A DNA stretch of 64,000 nt, taken from assembly GCF_014212355.1 (NCBI RefSeq), contig NZ_JACKXD010000004.1, positions 281,712 through 345,711 of the forward strand, written 5' to 3'. Below the pieces are notes generated by a model, which had not been told where the DNA came from, searched no databases, and saw only the letters and a list, made by a program, of their open reading frames with translations. Shown here piece after piece: positions 44,007-52,845 of the stretch; within the stretch, counting starts at the first letter, position 1, and each line of letters begins with the position of its first letter. The DNA comes from Halobellus ruber. Its GTDB lineage: Archaea; Halobacteriota; Halobacteria; Halobacteriales; Haloferacaceae. The translations under genes and the position numbers were made by a program.

Positions 44007-45530
44007 ATGACCGACACACGCGTCCTGTTGGCCGTCGACGCCGGTACATCCTCGATTAAGACGGTGGCGTTTGACCTCAGTGGGACGGAGTTGGCGATCG
44101 CAACTCGGGAGACGACGACGCTCAGGCCTACACCGGGCCACGTTGAACAAGATCCGTCGGCGATATGGGATCAGACGGTGGCAACGCTCCGCGAGGTGAC
44201 TGCCGCTCTTCCCGACGGGGCAACGCCGCTCGGCGTGGGCGTCACTGGGCAGGGCGATGGACTGTGGGCGATCACTGAGGCGGGTGATCCAGTCCGCAAT
44301 GCTGCCCTGTGGTCCGACAGCCGTTCTACTGAGATACTCGAAGAGTGGGCTTCAGACGGACGTCTGGACCGGATCGTTCGCCAGTGTGGATCGAAGCCAT
44401 ATCCGGGTATGAGTCTCCCGCTGTTGGCGTGGTTGGCCCGCGAGGAACCCACACAGTACGAGCGGGTCGACACCATCCTGTCGTGTAAGGACTGGCTCAC
44501 GTTCCGATTGACGGGCGAACGGACGCTGGATCACACCGAGGCGACCATCCCGTATTTGAACAAAGCGACCGAGCGCTACGACCGGGATATCTTCGAGGTG
44601 GTCGACTTACCGGACGCAAAGTCGATGCTCCCGCGGCTGGTCGCTCCGACTGAGGTGGTCGGGGCAGTCACAGCGACTGCCGCAGCCGAGACTGGCCTCG
44701 ATCCCGGACTCCCAGTCGTATCAGGGGTCTTTGACGTGCCGGCGTCGGGCATCGGGACCGGAGCGGCGACCAGCGACGGCCTCTCGATCACGCTCGGTAC
44801 GTCCCTGACACACCAGGTGTTTGTCGATGGCCCGCAGCCGGACACCTCGGGCATCCAGATGAGTCTAGGAATCGAAGGGCTTTGGACGTACGCCATCAGC
44901 TCAAACGCCGGGACGCCGAGCCTCGAGTGGGTCGCCGAAACCCTAATCGGAGGCGAGGAGGTCGCAGCGCTTGAGATGCTAGCTCGGACAGCACCAGTCG
45001 GGAGCGACGGGGTGGTATACCACCCGTATCTGAGTACGAGTGGGGAGCGAGGACCGTTTATCGATCCGAACGCCCGTGGGCAGTTCGTCGGGCTGACACC
45101 CAACCACGGGACCGAACACCTAGTTCGAGCGGTATATGAGGGGCTTTCGCTGGCGATCCGTGACTGCGTCGAACATCTTCCGGCCGACCCGACGACCGCG
45201 GCCCTGGCTGGCGGCGGGACCCGTTCGGAGTTGTGGTGTCAGTTGATTGCCGACTGCCTCGGCTGTACTATCGTTGTACCCGAGAGTTCGGAAGCGACGG
45301 CGAAGGGTGCGGCCGTCCTGCTCGCGATGTCGCAGGGTGAATACCCCTCACTTTCGGCGGCGATCGAACGGATGGTCACGATCGACCGCCGGTATAACCC
45401 ACGAGAGCGGGTCGCAGATCAGTACGACATCTTGTTTGACCTCTTTTCGGAAACCAAGCAGGAAATGAACTCGATCTGGTCGCGGCGTGCGACAGCATTC
45501 GATCGACTGGGCTCCGAGTCCGGGGAGTGA
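44007..45530 (+). CDS. FGGY family carbohydrate kinase (xylulokinase-like)
   Basis: This 507-aa sugar/polyol kinase has N-terminal phosphate-binding LAVDAGTSSIKTVAFD, GVTGQGDGLW, substrate region NAALWSDSR, and ASGIGTGAAT...ITLGTSLTHQVF. The adenosine-binding motif AGGGTRSELWCQLIADCLGC lies near residue 400. It is the last gene of the permease-kinase unit, so it may phosphorylate the imported compound or a product of the island's dehydrogenases. Xylulose/erythritol-type specificity cannot be set by eye. Confidence 0.83.
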   Translation: MTDTRVLLAVDAGTSSIKTVAFDLSGTELAIATRETTTLRPTPGHVEQDPSAIWDQTVATLREVTAALPDGATPLGVGVTGQGDGLWAITEAGDPVRNAALWSDSRSTEILEEWASDGRLDRIVRQCGSKPYPGMSLPLLAWLAREEPTQYERVDTILSCKDWLTFRLTGERTLDHTEATIPYLNKATERYDRDIFEVVDLPDAKSMLPRLVAPTEVVGAVTATAAAETGLDPGLPVVSGVFDVPASGIGTGAATSDGLSITLGTSLTHQVFVDGPQPDTSGIQMSLGIEGLWTYAISSNAGTPSLEWVAETLIGGEEVAALEMLARTAPVGSDGVVYHPYLSTSGERGPFIDPNARGQFVGLTPNHGTEHLVRAVYEGLSLAIRDCVEHLPADPTTAALAGGGTRSELWCQLIADCLGCTIVVPESSEATAKGAAVLLAMSQGEYPSLSAAIERMVTIDRRYNPRERVADQYDILFDLFSETKQEMNSIWSRRATAFDRLGSESGE

Positions 45531-46699
45531 TACCCTCCGTCTGTGTCGTCATCGAATATTGTCCCGTCGAGGGCCTTTCTAAGTACTAACGACAACGATC
45601 GGCGGAGGCCATCCCCGCGGACTTCGGTAAGATTGCGGCCTGCGACCCCGAGGCGGCGTGGTGGGTGATGAAAACCCGCAGTGATGGCCACGCGGCGCTC
45701 GAAGCGCTCTCCGAGCCACCCGACGGCGAGCCGCGGGTGCCACGCACCTACAGCGAGCATATGACCCCCGAGAGTATCGCCTCGACACGCCGGGGGTGAC
45801 GGACGTGGTGACCTTCGAGTGTGCCCGCGAGACGCGAGTAGACGAGACGCCCCGCGGCGTGTGAGTGGCCGGGGCGCTGGGACTGGAACGGACACAGGGC
45901 GGGGGACGGGAGCAGCCATTCGGGCAGAGCCGGAGGCCGCTGGAGGCGCCGTCGGTGCCACGACTACAGCGCCCATATCGTCCGCAGGGACTGATTCCCG
46001 CGTGTCGGCACCCAGTGTAGGACGCGGGGGACGCCGCCGGGGACAGTTACGGGACCCACATCGGCCACGGAGAGAGGACGCGACGTGAGTGTGGCCCGCC
46101 GCCTATCGAGGCTGACAGCGTCGGCCCCGGGCGTGAGAACCGCGGTTGCCGGCGGGACGCCGCGACCAGCGTGTGCTTCGAGGTACGGACTGCCCGTGCG
46201 TGTTGCTCTGCGGAGCCGATCCCGGAGCGGTGACAAGCGTGCTGAGATCCCACCGACGGGGGTGCGATGCGCCACTGACGAGCGCGGGGAGCAGACACAA
46301 ACGACACCGGACCCACGCCACGGGGGATAGGTCACGCGTCCGCTCGAACGCCGGCCACGAGCGGTGGCTGCAGCGACTCCCAGTTCGTGGGTGCAGGCGT
46401 GCAATCAGTACCTCAGTCGGTTGGCGCTACAGACGGCGTGTGTAGCCTGCTTGCGGAGCCGATCCCCTCTGTAGTTCCGTCTCTTTCGGGCGTCGGATAC
46501 AACTTTGTAGTACTCGGCCGGAGAATAGGGTCGAAACGGAACCGAAAGAACTCACTCGCGGGCAAGGGGCGCTCCAGCGTTTCAGTGGTCTCGAACTCCC
46601 CTACGCTCGTGTTCCCTGTAGTAGCGTTTGCAACTGGTTGCACATCCGATCGCACGCCGTCGTGCAATCGAGTGAGCGAAGACTTACAAACGCCACGAT
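45531..46699. other. Decayed intergenic zone without intact genes
   Basis: Over about 1.2 kb no convincing intact gene is seen on either strand. One frame, 45590-45799 (plus), is coding-like with haloarchaeal codon bias (AIPADFGKIAACDPEAAWWVMKTRS ... RTYSEHMTPESIAS), but lacks a start and matches no family I know, so it is probably a gene fragment. The rest (45800-46600) is GC-rich and scrambled. Confidence 0.45.
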
Positions 46700-46966
46700 A
46701 GTTCGCTCGACGGAGTCGAAGACTTCCGGTTCGAAGGCGTACCAGCCGACGTTCCCGCGGTCCGTCGGAGGCTCGGCCGGCATCTCCACAGTTGCGTCAA
46801 GATCGTCATTGTCACCGGCAGAGACGACCCCGTACGAGCCCGGATCCGCAACCGTCATCGTCGCGGTCGCGTAGCCGCCGGCATTCGCGAGCACATACGG
46901 GAGCGACGCCTCACCGAGCACGTCACCGATGAGGACGACGAAGCGATCGTCGACGATATTCGCTAC
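46700..46966 (-). pseudogene. Nucleotidyltransferase (AglF/RmlA-like) relic
   Basis: The minus strand reads VANIVDDRFVVLIGDVLG, then TATMTVADPGSYGVVSAGDNDDLDATVEMPAEPPTDRGNVGWYAFEPEVFDSVERT. This is the mid-section of a sugar-1-phosphate nucleotidyltransferase: the FVVLxGD metal site, DPxxYGVV, and EKPxxPPTxxxxVGxYxF with the Lys lost. The pyrophosphorylase loop at the N-terminus and the C-terminal part are missing. It may be a remnant of the N-glycosylation gene cluster to which aglJ belongs. Confidence 0.72.
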
Positions 46967-47160
46967 GGATAAGCAAGGCGAGTGCCTCGGGGTCGTACGG
47001 AAATCGAAGATTTCCGTGATGACGAGAGACTCCGTCTCTCGAGCCACTTGACCCTGAGGGTGAAGCCGACACGAACTTTTAATTAAATCATATTTCGTAC
47101 GGTAGAGTACGGTCGGAGACTCCAAAAGACGGGTTAACGAGCTTGATCCAACGCTGACTG

Positions 47161-47240
47161 ATACTGTTGGCTATAACTACGTGAAGATGTTCGACACCCC
47201 GGGGTGTCGAACCCCGTCACGGGACTACAGCCGACAGTAT
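47161..47240 (-). repeat. 80-bp palindromic MITE-like repeat, copy 2
   Basis: This copy has the same length and structure as copy 1 but the opposite orientation. The inner palindrome TTCGACACCCCGGGGTGTCGAA is split here into two perfect 11-base halves. The ends are ATACTGTTGGCTATA and CAGCCGACAGTAT. Confidence 0.85.
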
Positions 47241-47430
47241 GAGACAACTATGGAACCGTGGTGTCTCTCAAAATCCGCCGGTGGCGGTGAGACGGACACT
47301 ATCCGGTCGTGGTGGAGCGACCGACTCCCACGGACGCATCGAGCGTTCGGGTGTTAATTCCAACCGAGTGCATCTGCACAGGATCGGGAGGGACTAAATT
47401 CGCCTGCGGGTGCGGTGCAGAATCCTGAAC

Positions 47431-47466
47431 GGTGAAGCCTCGGGGCTTGTCCCCGAGATACTTCAC
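47431..47466. repeat. Long hairpin before the PIN gene
   Basis: GTGAAG and CTTCAC flank the inner stem CTCGGGG-CTTG-TCCCCGAG. Such structures mark ends of IS200/IS605-type elements; no transposase gene is attached. Confidence 0.45.
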
Positions 47467-47471
47467 GGGCG

Positions 47472-47890
47472 ATGGTTCTCGTCGACACTAACGTCCTCTA
47501 CGCCGAGAACGACACGGAGCCAACGAGACACGAGGCTGCCGCGACGGCACTGGCTGTGATCCACGACGGCGAGTTCGGACAACCGTACAGCAGCGACGTC
47601 ATCTTCGACGAAACGATCACGCTGGCCCGGACGCGGACGGGATCCGTCGACGTTGCCACCCGGTTGAGTGACCGACCCCCGGATCGCGAGCGGTTCCCGC
47701 AGGTATTCGGGCTACTACGGGTCTCCGCGGGTCCGTTCTCCGACGCGACGGGAGTGTTCGATCGGGACGACGACCAGGAACTGAGCTTCGCTGACGCGAC
47801 GACCGTCGCCCGAGCGAGAGGCTACCGACGGGCGGGAATGGAACGCTCAGCGTGCTGGCCACGTCACGAAAGACCCGTAGCGTCTTGTGA
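47472..47890 (+). pseudogene. PIN-domain (VapC-like) gene with broken C-terminus
   Basis: From ATG 47472 the protein reads MVLVDTNVLYAENDTEPTRHEAA, then SSDVIFDETITLARTRTG and DQELSFADATTVARAR: a PIN-domain ribonuclease with three of the conserved acids (Asp5, Glu in FDE, Asp in SFAD). After residue about 115 the normal end (DGVLxFDxxF with the last Asp) is lost and the frame runs into Arg-rich nonsense. No antitoxin gene precedes it. It is probably inactive. Confidence 0.65.
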
Positions 47891-48030
47891 ACGACAGCGG
47901 GTCCATCGAGTCGGGAGCGCGGGGGCTTCCGAGGTCGTCTCGGCACTGTTTTCACCCACTTCAGTCCTACCTGAACAGTATCGGCGTCGTTCCGGAACCA
48001 CTTTGATGCGCCCCCGACGCAGTCCAACCA

Positions 48031-48954
48031 ATGCCTCCTTTCGACGACGTCACCGTCCTCGTGCCCACCTACAACGAGGCCGAGACCATCGGGCAGGTCG
48101 TCGCCGACTTCCGCGAGGCGGGCTTCGACGACGTCCTCGTCGTTGACGGCGGCTCCGACGACGACTCCCCCGAGATCGCCGACAGCGAGGGCGCCCGCGT
48201 CGTCATCCAGTCGGGGTCGGGCAAGGGCCAGGCCGTCCGCGAGGGAATCCGCGAGTACGTCGATCGCGAACACGTCCTGATGCTCGACGGCGACGCGACC
48301 TACAGCGTCGACGACGCCGAAGCGATGTTGGAACCCCTCCGCGCCGGCGACGCCGAACACGTCATCGGCAACCGCTTCGCGGACCTCCGGGAGGGTGCGA
48401 TGACGCGGTTCAACCAGTTCGGCAACCGCCTCATCAATCGGGGGTTCGCGTTCGTCCACGGGCGGAGCTACGACGACATCCTCTCGGGGTACCGGGCGTT
48501 CACCCGCGAGTCGTTCCTGAGGATGACCCTTTCGGCGGACGGGTTCGGGATCGAGACGGAGATGGCCGTCGAGTGTGCCAAGCGCGGCATCGACACGGCA
48601 GTCGTCCCGATCACCTACCACCCGCGGCCCTCGGGGTCGGACACGAACCTCCGGCCGATCCGCGACGGCGGGATCATCTTCCTCGAACTCTACCGCCGCG
48701 CGAAGACGAACAATCCGCTCTTCTATTTCGGTAGCCTGGGCGTGCTCTCGACGGTCTCCGGCCTCGTCATCGCCGCCTACGTCGGGATCGAGTGGATCAC
48801 TCGGGGCATCTCCCACGAAGTGATGGCGGTGGTTTCGGGGTTCGGAATCATCGTCGGCGTCCAACTCCTGATGTTCGGGGTGCTCGCGGATCTGGTGTTG
48901 TCGCTGCACCGCGACACGCTCCAGAAGATCGACGAGGAGACGGGCCCGGAGTGA
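48031..48954 (+). CDS. aglJ: Dolichyl-phosphate-hexose glycosyltransferase AglJ-like (S-layer N-glycosylation)
   Basis: This 307-aa family 2 glycosyltransferase has VLVPTYNEAETIGQV at the N-terminus, DGGSDDDS (nucleotide site), metal site LMLDGDATY (DGD), and a GNRFADLREGAM loop. SGYRAFTRESF comes before a C-terminal pair of membrane helices (residues about 228-293). It corresponds to AglJ, which adds the first sugar to the dolichol phosphate carrier for S-layer glycoprotein N-glycosylation in Haloferax. It stands alone among relics, one of which is a nucleotidyltransferase of similar pathway type. Confidence 0.82.
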   Translation: MPPFDDVTVLVPTYNEAETIGQVVADFREAGFDDVLVVDGGSDDDSPEIADSEGARVVIQSGSGKGQAVREGIREYVDREHVLMLDGDATYSVDDAEAMLEPLRAGDAEHVIGNRFADLREGAMTRFNQFGNRLINRGFAFVHGRSYDDILSGYRAFTRESFLRMTLSADGFGIETEMAVECAKRGIDTAVVPITYHPRPSGSDTNLRPIRDGGIIFLELYRRAKTNNPLFYFGSLGVLSTVSGLVIAAYVGIEWITRGISHEVMAVVSGFGIIVGVQLLMFGVLADLVLSLHRDTLQKIDEETGPE

Positions 48955-48978
48955 AAGACGGCGCGGGATCACGGATTG

Positions 48979-49074
48979 ATGACCGATCAAAACCTCGAAG
49001 CGCTTCGCGACGAGATGAAGGACCAAGGGGAAGCGCTCGCTGACGGGCTCGGCGGCGATCCCGACGACGACTGA
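48979..49074 (+). CDS. Very short acidic ORF
   Basis: This is a 31-codon frame (MTDQNLEALRDEMKDQGEAL and an Asp-rich end) with good haloarchaeal codon bias and amphipathic character. It lies 24 bases after aglJ and could be a small protein or the remains of an antitoxin-like gene. Nothing else supports it. Confidence 0.28.
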   Translation: MTDQNLEALRDEMKDQGEALADGLGGDPDDD

Positions 49075-49167
49075 CAGCGTCCGCTCGACGGCGAGTGAAT
49101 CGATGTACGGAGTTCCCAGTCGGTGTTTTCAATTCTTTCACAAAACATACCGTATCCCAGCGCAACG

Positions 49168-49525
49168 ATGTCCATCGACCGAGACATCTTCGAGAATGCA
49201 AGCGAGGACGAACTCGCAGAGCTTTCGATGCCGGATCGGGTCCTCGGATTCCTCGCGGCCCACGCGGATCAGGCGTTCAAAGCGCGTGAGATTGCGTCCC
49301 GGATCGACGTCGACGAGGGGGCGGTCAGTACCGCCCTCTCGCGACCTCGTCGAACACAAAGCAACGTACTGGGCGATGACTGACGACGCCGAGCGCCTCG
49401 AAGGCTACAGCGGCTACGAGTGGGCGACTGAACCGTTCAACGACCGTCTCGGTCCCGCGGACGAGGAGGCGTAGCGCGAGCACGCCCCCCGGAGACCACA
49501 CCCGAGCGTCGAAGACGAACAGTGA
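49168..49525 (+). pseudogene. MarR-type antitoxin-like gene, frameshifted and amber-interrupted
   Basis: From ATG 49168 the frame encodes SIDRDIFENASEDELAEL, MPDRVLGFLAAHADQAFKAREIASRIDVDEGAVSTALSR, a winged helix-turn-helix. A frameshift near 49342 moves it into another frame: DLVEHKATYWAMTDDAERLEGYSGY...RLGPADEEA, then TAG at 49472-49474 and REHAPRRPHPSVEDEQ to TGA 49523-49525. The TAG probably replaced a Trp. Its end overlaps the GTG of the MazF-like gene, as in a toxin-antitoxin operon. Confidence 0.72.
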
Positions 49526-49868
49526 CCGACAACGAAGGTCTCTTCGAACGGGGCGACGTCGTCTACGGTGCTGACCCGTTCAAAAGTGGCGAGGACGCTC
49601 GACCCTGGCTCGTCCTCTCGAACCACGAAGGAGTCCGTTCCACGGCGAGCAGTACATCGCGGTCACGCTCACGACGAGATCTTGGCTGGATGGCCTCATC
49701 GAGATCCCCAAGGAGAGTTGGCTTTGCGGCGGGTCCCCCGAGTAGAGTCGGATCGTTCCGTGGGGCGTCTAGTCGATCGCCCGCGAGGACATCAGTTTCC
49801 GGCAGGGATGCCTCACCGACGCCCTTGTCGACGAGGCGGTTGCAGCACTCGTCGAGGAACTCCGGTAG
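49522..49868 (+). pseudogene. PemK/MazF-like toxin gene, frameshifted with two in-frame ambers
   Basis: GTG 49522 starts TDNEGLFERGDVVYGADPFKSGEDARPWLVLSNHE, the N-terminus of a PemK/MazF family endoribonuclease. After a one-base loss near 49630 the sequence continues FHGEQYIAVTLTTRSWLDGLIEI, KESWLCGGSPE, TAG (49743-49745), SRIVPWGV, TAG (49770-49772), SIAREDISFRQGCLTDALVDEAVAALVEELR. All expected conserved parts are present, but translation would stop early. It forms a dead toxin-antitoxin pair with the preceding gene. Confidence 0.75.
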
Positions 49869-49946
49869 TGGTACTATCACGGAACAGCCGATAGGAGAGA
49901 GTGCGAGTCGACCGTGGTGCTATACGGACAGAGCGGTCCAGCAGTA

Positions 49947-50047
49947 GTACCGCGAGGCGAGCGAACGCGAGCCTCGCGGCAATTTTTGGTCCAGATTTTT
50001 TGCGGGGGTTCGAGGCCGCGCGGAGCGCGGCCGAGGACCCCCGATAA
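49947..50047. terminator. Double-hairpin region with T-runs after dnaJ
   Basis: Two GC-rich hairpins (CGCGAGGC...GCCTCGCG at about 49951-49979, and GGGGGT..GGCCGCGC-GGAGC-GCGGCC..ACCCCC at about 50005-50042) flank TTTTTGGTCCAGATTTTTT. On the minus strand dnaJ ends at 50058 and is followed by a run of T then a hairpin; on the plus strand the T-runs follow the first hairpin. It may act as a bidirectional terminator. Confidence 0.5.
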
Positions 50048-50057
50048 AAAAGGTGGA

Positions 50058-51236
50058 TTAGAAGCTGTTCTTGATCTTCTCGAAGAACCCCTCCGAAACA
50101 TCCACGTCTTCACCTCCGGCCTCCGCGAACGCCTCCAGGGCTTCACGCTGTTCCTGGTTCAGGCTGTCGGGCGTTACCACCTGCACCTGGACGTAGAGGT
50201 CGCCGTGGCCGCGACCCCGCAGGTGCGGCATCCCCTCGCCGCGGAGCCGGAACTCCTCGCCGCTCTGGGTGCCCGCGGGAACGTCGAGGTCGGTCGACCC
50301 GGTGACGGTCGGAACCTCGACGGTGGCCCCGAAGACGGCCTTCGGGAACGAGATCGGGTGGCGGTGGTAGAGGTCGTCACCGTCGCGCTCGAAGTCGGGG
50401 TGATCGCGGACCGCGACGTCGATCAGGAGGTCGCCCTTCGGGCCGCCGTTCTCGCCCGGAGCGCCCTCCCGCTCCATCCGGAGGGTCTGGCCGTCGCGGA
50501 TCCCTGCGGGGATGTCGACCGACAGCGTCGCCTCCTCGCGGGTGACGCCGTCGCCGCCGCAGACCGAACACGACTGGCTGTAGGTCTCGCCTGCGCCCTC
50601 ACACCGGGGACAGGTCTGGGTCTGCTGGACGCGTCCGAGGGGCGTGTCGCGGACGGTCGTGGTCTGGCCCTGGCCGTTGCACTGCGGGCAGGTCGTGACG
50701 TCGGCGTCGGCTGGGTGGCCGCGGCCGCCGCACTCCGAACACTTCTCGGGCCGGGTGAGCGTGAACTGCTTTTCGACCCCGCGGGAAACCTCCTCGAGGT
50801 CGAGGGTGACCTGCGTGCGGACGTCGCTGCCCTGCCGGGGGCGGTTCCGGCCCCCGCCGCGACCCTGGCCGCCGCCGAAGAACTGGTTGAAGATGTCCTC
50901 GAAGGGGCTGCCCTGGCCGCGGCCACCGCCGCCGCCCATCCCGCCGAAGGGGTTGCCCTGACCGCGGCCACCGCCGCCGGCGCCGCCGTTGTCGAACCCG
51001 CCGCGCTTCTCGGCCTGCTCGAAGCGCTCGTGGCCCACCTGGTCGTACATCCGGCGCTTCTCGTCGTCGGTGAGGACTTCCTTGGCCTTCTTGATCTTCT
51101 TGAACCGCTCCTCGGCGTTCTCCTCGTCGGAGACGTCGGGGTGGTACTTCGCGGCCTTCTTGCGGTAGGCTTGCTCGATCTCGTCCTCGGTGGCGTCCCG
51201 GGAGACGCCGAGGACGTCGTAGAAGTCCTCGCTCAT
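50058..51236 (-). CDS. dnaJ: Chaperone DnaJ
   Basis: This is a 392-aa class I Hsp40 co-chaperone. The J domain (MSEDFYDVLGVSRDATEDEI...HPD at about 32-34) stimulates DnaK. A Gly/Phe-rich region follows (residues about 80-135). The zinc-binding domain has four CxxCxGxG units (CSECGGRG, CPQCNGQG, CPRCEGAG, CSVCGGDG). Two substrate-binding beta domains and EGFFEKIKNSF close it. dnaK and grpE are not in view; they may lie elsewhere. It diverges from the MDR gene. Confidence 0.95.
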   Translation of the reverse strand: MSEDFYDVLGVSRDATEDEIEQAYRKKAAKYHPDVSDEENAEERFKKIKKAKEVLTDDEKRRMYDQVGHERFEQAEKRGGFDNGGAGGGGRGQGNPFGGMGGGGGRGQGSPFEDIFNQFFGGGQGRGGGRNRPRQGSDVRTQVTLDLEEVSRGVEKQFTLTRPEKCSECGGRGHPADADVTTCPQCNGQGQTTTVRDTPLGRVQQTQTCPRCEGAGETYSQSCSVCGGDGVTREEATLSVDIPAGIRDGQTLRMEREGAPGENGGPKGDLLIDVAVRDHPDFERDGDDLYHRHPISFPKAVFGATVEVPTVTGSTDLDVPAGTQSGEEFRLRGEGMPHLRGRGHGDLYVQVQVVTPDSLNQEQREALEAFAEAGGEDVDVSEGFFEKIKNSF

Positions 51237-51346
51237 TCGTTACCAGTGGGTAGTCGGTTGAGCCACTTCAACCGTACGGGTGACGTATCCGGAACGGAAC
51301 GCCGGCTTGGGGCGCTATTTTGTACCCGGCGGGCCACCACCGGGGT

Positions 51347-52393
51347 ATGAAAGCCGTCCAGTTCACCGCACACGGCGACCGCGACGTCATCGAGTACTCC
51401 GAGGTCCCGATGCCGGAGCCCGGCCGCGACGAGGCGCTCGTGGACGTGAAGGCCGCCGCGTTGAACCACCTCGACGTGTGGACCCGGCGGGGGCTCCCGG
51501 GGATCGACCTCGAACTCCCACACACGCCCGGCAGCGATATGGCCGGGATCGTGGAGGCCGTCGGCGAGGACGTGGGCCGGTTCGAGCCAGGCGATCGCGT
51601 CGCGCTGTTGGCGGGTGTCGCCGGCGACGGTGGCGACCGCACCGCCCCCCGGCGCGACGACCCGACGCTCTCCCCGGGGTTCCACATCATCGGCGAGCAC
51701 ACGCCGGGGGTCCACGCCGAGTACGCCGCGGTCCCGGCGTCGAACCTCGTTCCCGTTCCCGAGGGCGTCGAGTGGGAGGTCGCCGGCTCGGCCGCCCTGG
51801 TGTTCGGGACCGCCTGGCGGATGGTGACCGACCGGGCCGACGTCGACCCCGGCGAGCGAGTCGTAGTCCACGGCGCCTCCGGCGGCGTCGGCCACGCGGC
51901 GGTCCAGATCGCCGCCCACGCGGGGTGTGAGGTGATCGCCACCGCCTCCTCGGACGCGAAACTCGACCACGCGGCCGCGTGCGGCGCGGATCACGGCATC
52001 AACTACGAGGAGCAGTCGTTCGCCGACGCCGTCTACGACCTGACCGACGGCCGCGGCGTCGACGTCGTCGTCGACCACGTCGGCGAGGCCACCTACGAGG
52101 GGTCGCTGAAGTGTCTCCGGAAGGGCGGCCGGCTGGTCACCTGCGGCGCGACCACCGGCGGCAACCCCGACGCCGACCTCCGGCGGATCTTCTGGAACCA
52201 GCTGTCGGTGATCGGCTCGACGATGGCGACCCCCGAACAGGCCGAGCGCGTCTTAGAACGCGTCTGGGACGGCACCTTCGCGCCGCGGATCCGCGAGCGG
52301 CTCCCGATGAGCGAGACCGCGCGGGCCCACGAACTGATCGAGGACCGTGAGGGCTTTGGCAAGGTGGTCGTAATCCCCGACAGTGAGTTCTGA
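51347..52393 (+). CDS. Zinc-independent MDR alcohol dehydrogenase/quinone oxidoreductase
   Basis: This 348-aa medium-chain reductase has NAD(P)-binding VVHGASGGVGHAAVQIAAHAG at about residues 171-190 and HTPGSDMAGIVEAVG in the catalytic domain. The catalytic zinc Cys is replaced (AALNHLDVWTRRG), and the four structural Cys are absent. It is therefore probably a quinone oxidoreductase-like enzyme using NADPH. ATG 51347 gives the typical MKAVQF start. The stop lies inside the start of the next small gene. Confidence 0.85.
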   Translation: MKAVQFTAHGDRDVIEYSEVPMPEPGRDEALVDVKAAALNHLDVWTRRGLPGIDLELPHTPGSDMAGIVEAVGEDVGRFEPGDRVALLAGVAGDGGDRTAPRRDDPTLSPGFHIIGEHTPGVHAEYAAVPASNLVPVPEGVEWEVAGSAALVFGTAWRMVTDRADVDPGERVVVHGASGGVGHAAVQIAAHAGCEVIATASSDAKLDHAAACGADHGINYEEQSFADAVYDLTDGRGVDVVVDHVGEATYEGSLKCLRKGGRLVTCGATTGGNPDADLRRIFWNQLSVIGSTMATPEQAERVLERVWDGTFAPRIRERLPMSETARAHELIEDREGFGKVVVIPDSEF

Positions 52394-52703
52394 CGACGAC
52401 GGCTACGTCCACCGCCCCGGCGGGACGGACGCCACGGCCGACAGCGACGCCCCGGGAGCCGCGGCCGGGTCGACGGGGGCGCCCGCGCCGGAGGGGTTCG
52501 GCTCCCGCGGGTGGGTGCTCGTCGGCGTGCTCGTGGTCTGTACGCTCGTGATCCCCGGGATCATCTACCTCCGGCCCGGGCTCCTCTCGGCGGTCGGGAT
52601 CCCGTACATCGCCTCCCTGCTCGTGCTCCCGCTTGTCCCGGCGGTCGCGCTGGGGCTCACCGCCGTCTGGGCGATGACCGCCGCCACCCGCGACGACGAG
52701 TGA
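52383..52703 (+). CDS. Small membrane protein with disordered acidic N-terminus
   Basis: This is a 106-aa frame from GTG 52383, overlapping the MDR gene by 11 bases. Residues 1-42 are Gly/Ala/Asp-rich. Two hydrophobic helices follow (GWVLVGVLVVCTLVIPGIIYL and IPYIASLLVLPLVPAVALGL) with a short charged end. It is co-transcribed with the reductase by position. No family is recognised; a role as a membrane anchor or sensor is open. Confidence 0.65.
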   Translation: MSSDDDGYVHRPGGTDATADSDAPGAAAGSTGAPAPEGFGSRGWVLVGVLVVCTLVIPGIIYLRPGLLSAVGIPYIASLLVLPLVPAVALGLTAVWAMTAATRDDE

Positions 52704-52845
52704 GCGCAGGGCGAGCGGGTCGGCCGCCCGAGGCCACGGTTTCGTGCCGGGGGGACGGGATCCGTCCGTCGGTTTTTCTCGTGGATCCGAAGCCGACGTC
52801 CGAGGAAGACTTATTAGGGTGTGTGCGTGTGATCCACTCGCAGGG

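Larger units (their letters stand above)
46967..47471. other. Non-coding stretch with MITE copy 2 and transposon-end-like hairpins
   Basis: No gene is seen. The stretch contains a sequence CCCTGAGGGTGAAGCCGAC (about 47048-47066) that resembles the one after the hutU hairpin (GATGAAGCCGAC), the 80-bp repeat at 47161-47240, and a long hairpin at 47431-47466. Confidence 0.45.

Noticed and set aside
47918..47965. GGGGGCTTCCGAGG near the PIN relic as a fourth hairpin-closed element
   Set aside because: Only the closing half is in the right orientation; the GGACTGAA-like part nearby is on the opposite strand, so the stem cannot form as in copies A-C.
49914..51350. Plus-strand 478-codon open frame over dnaJ
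   Set aside because: It is an antisense shadow of dnaJ, whose J domain and zinc motifs are on the minus strand.
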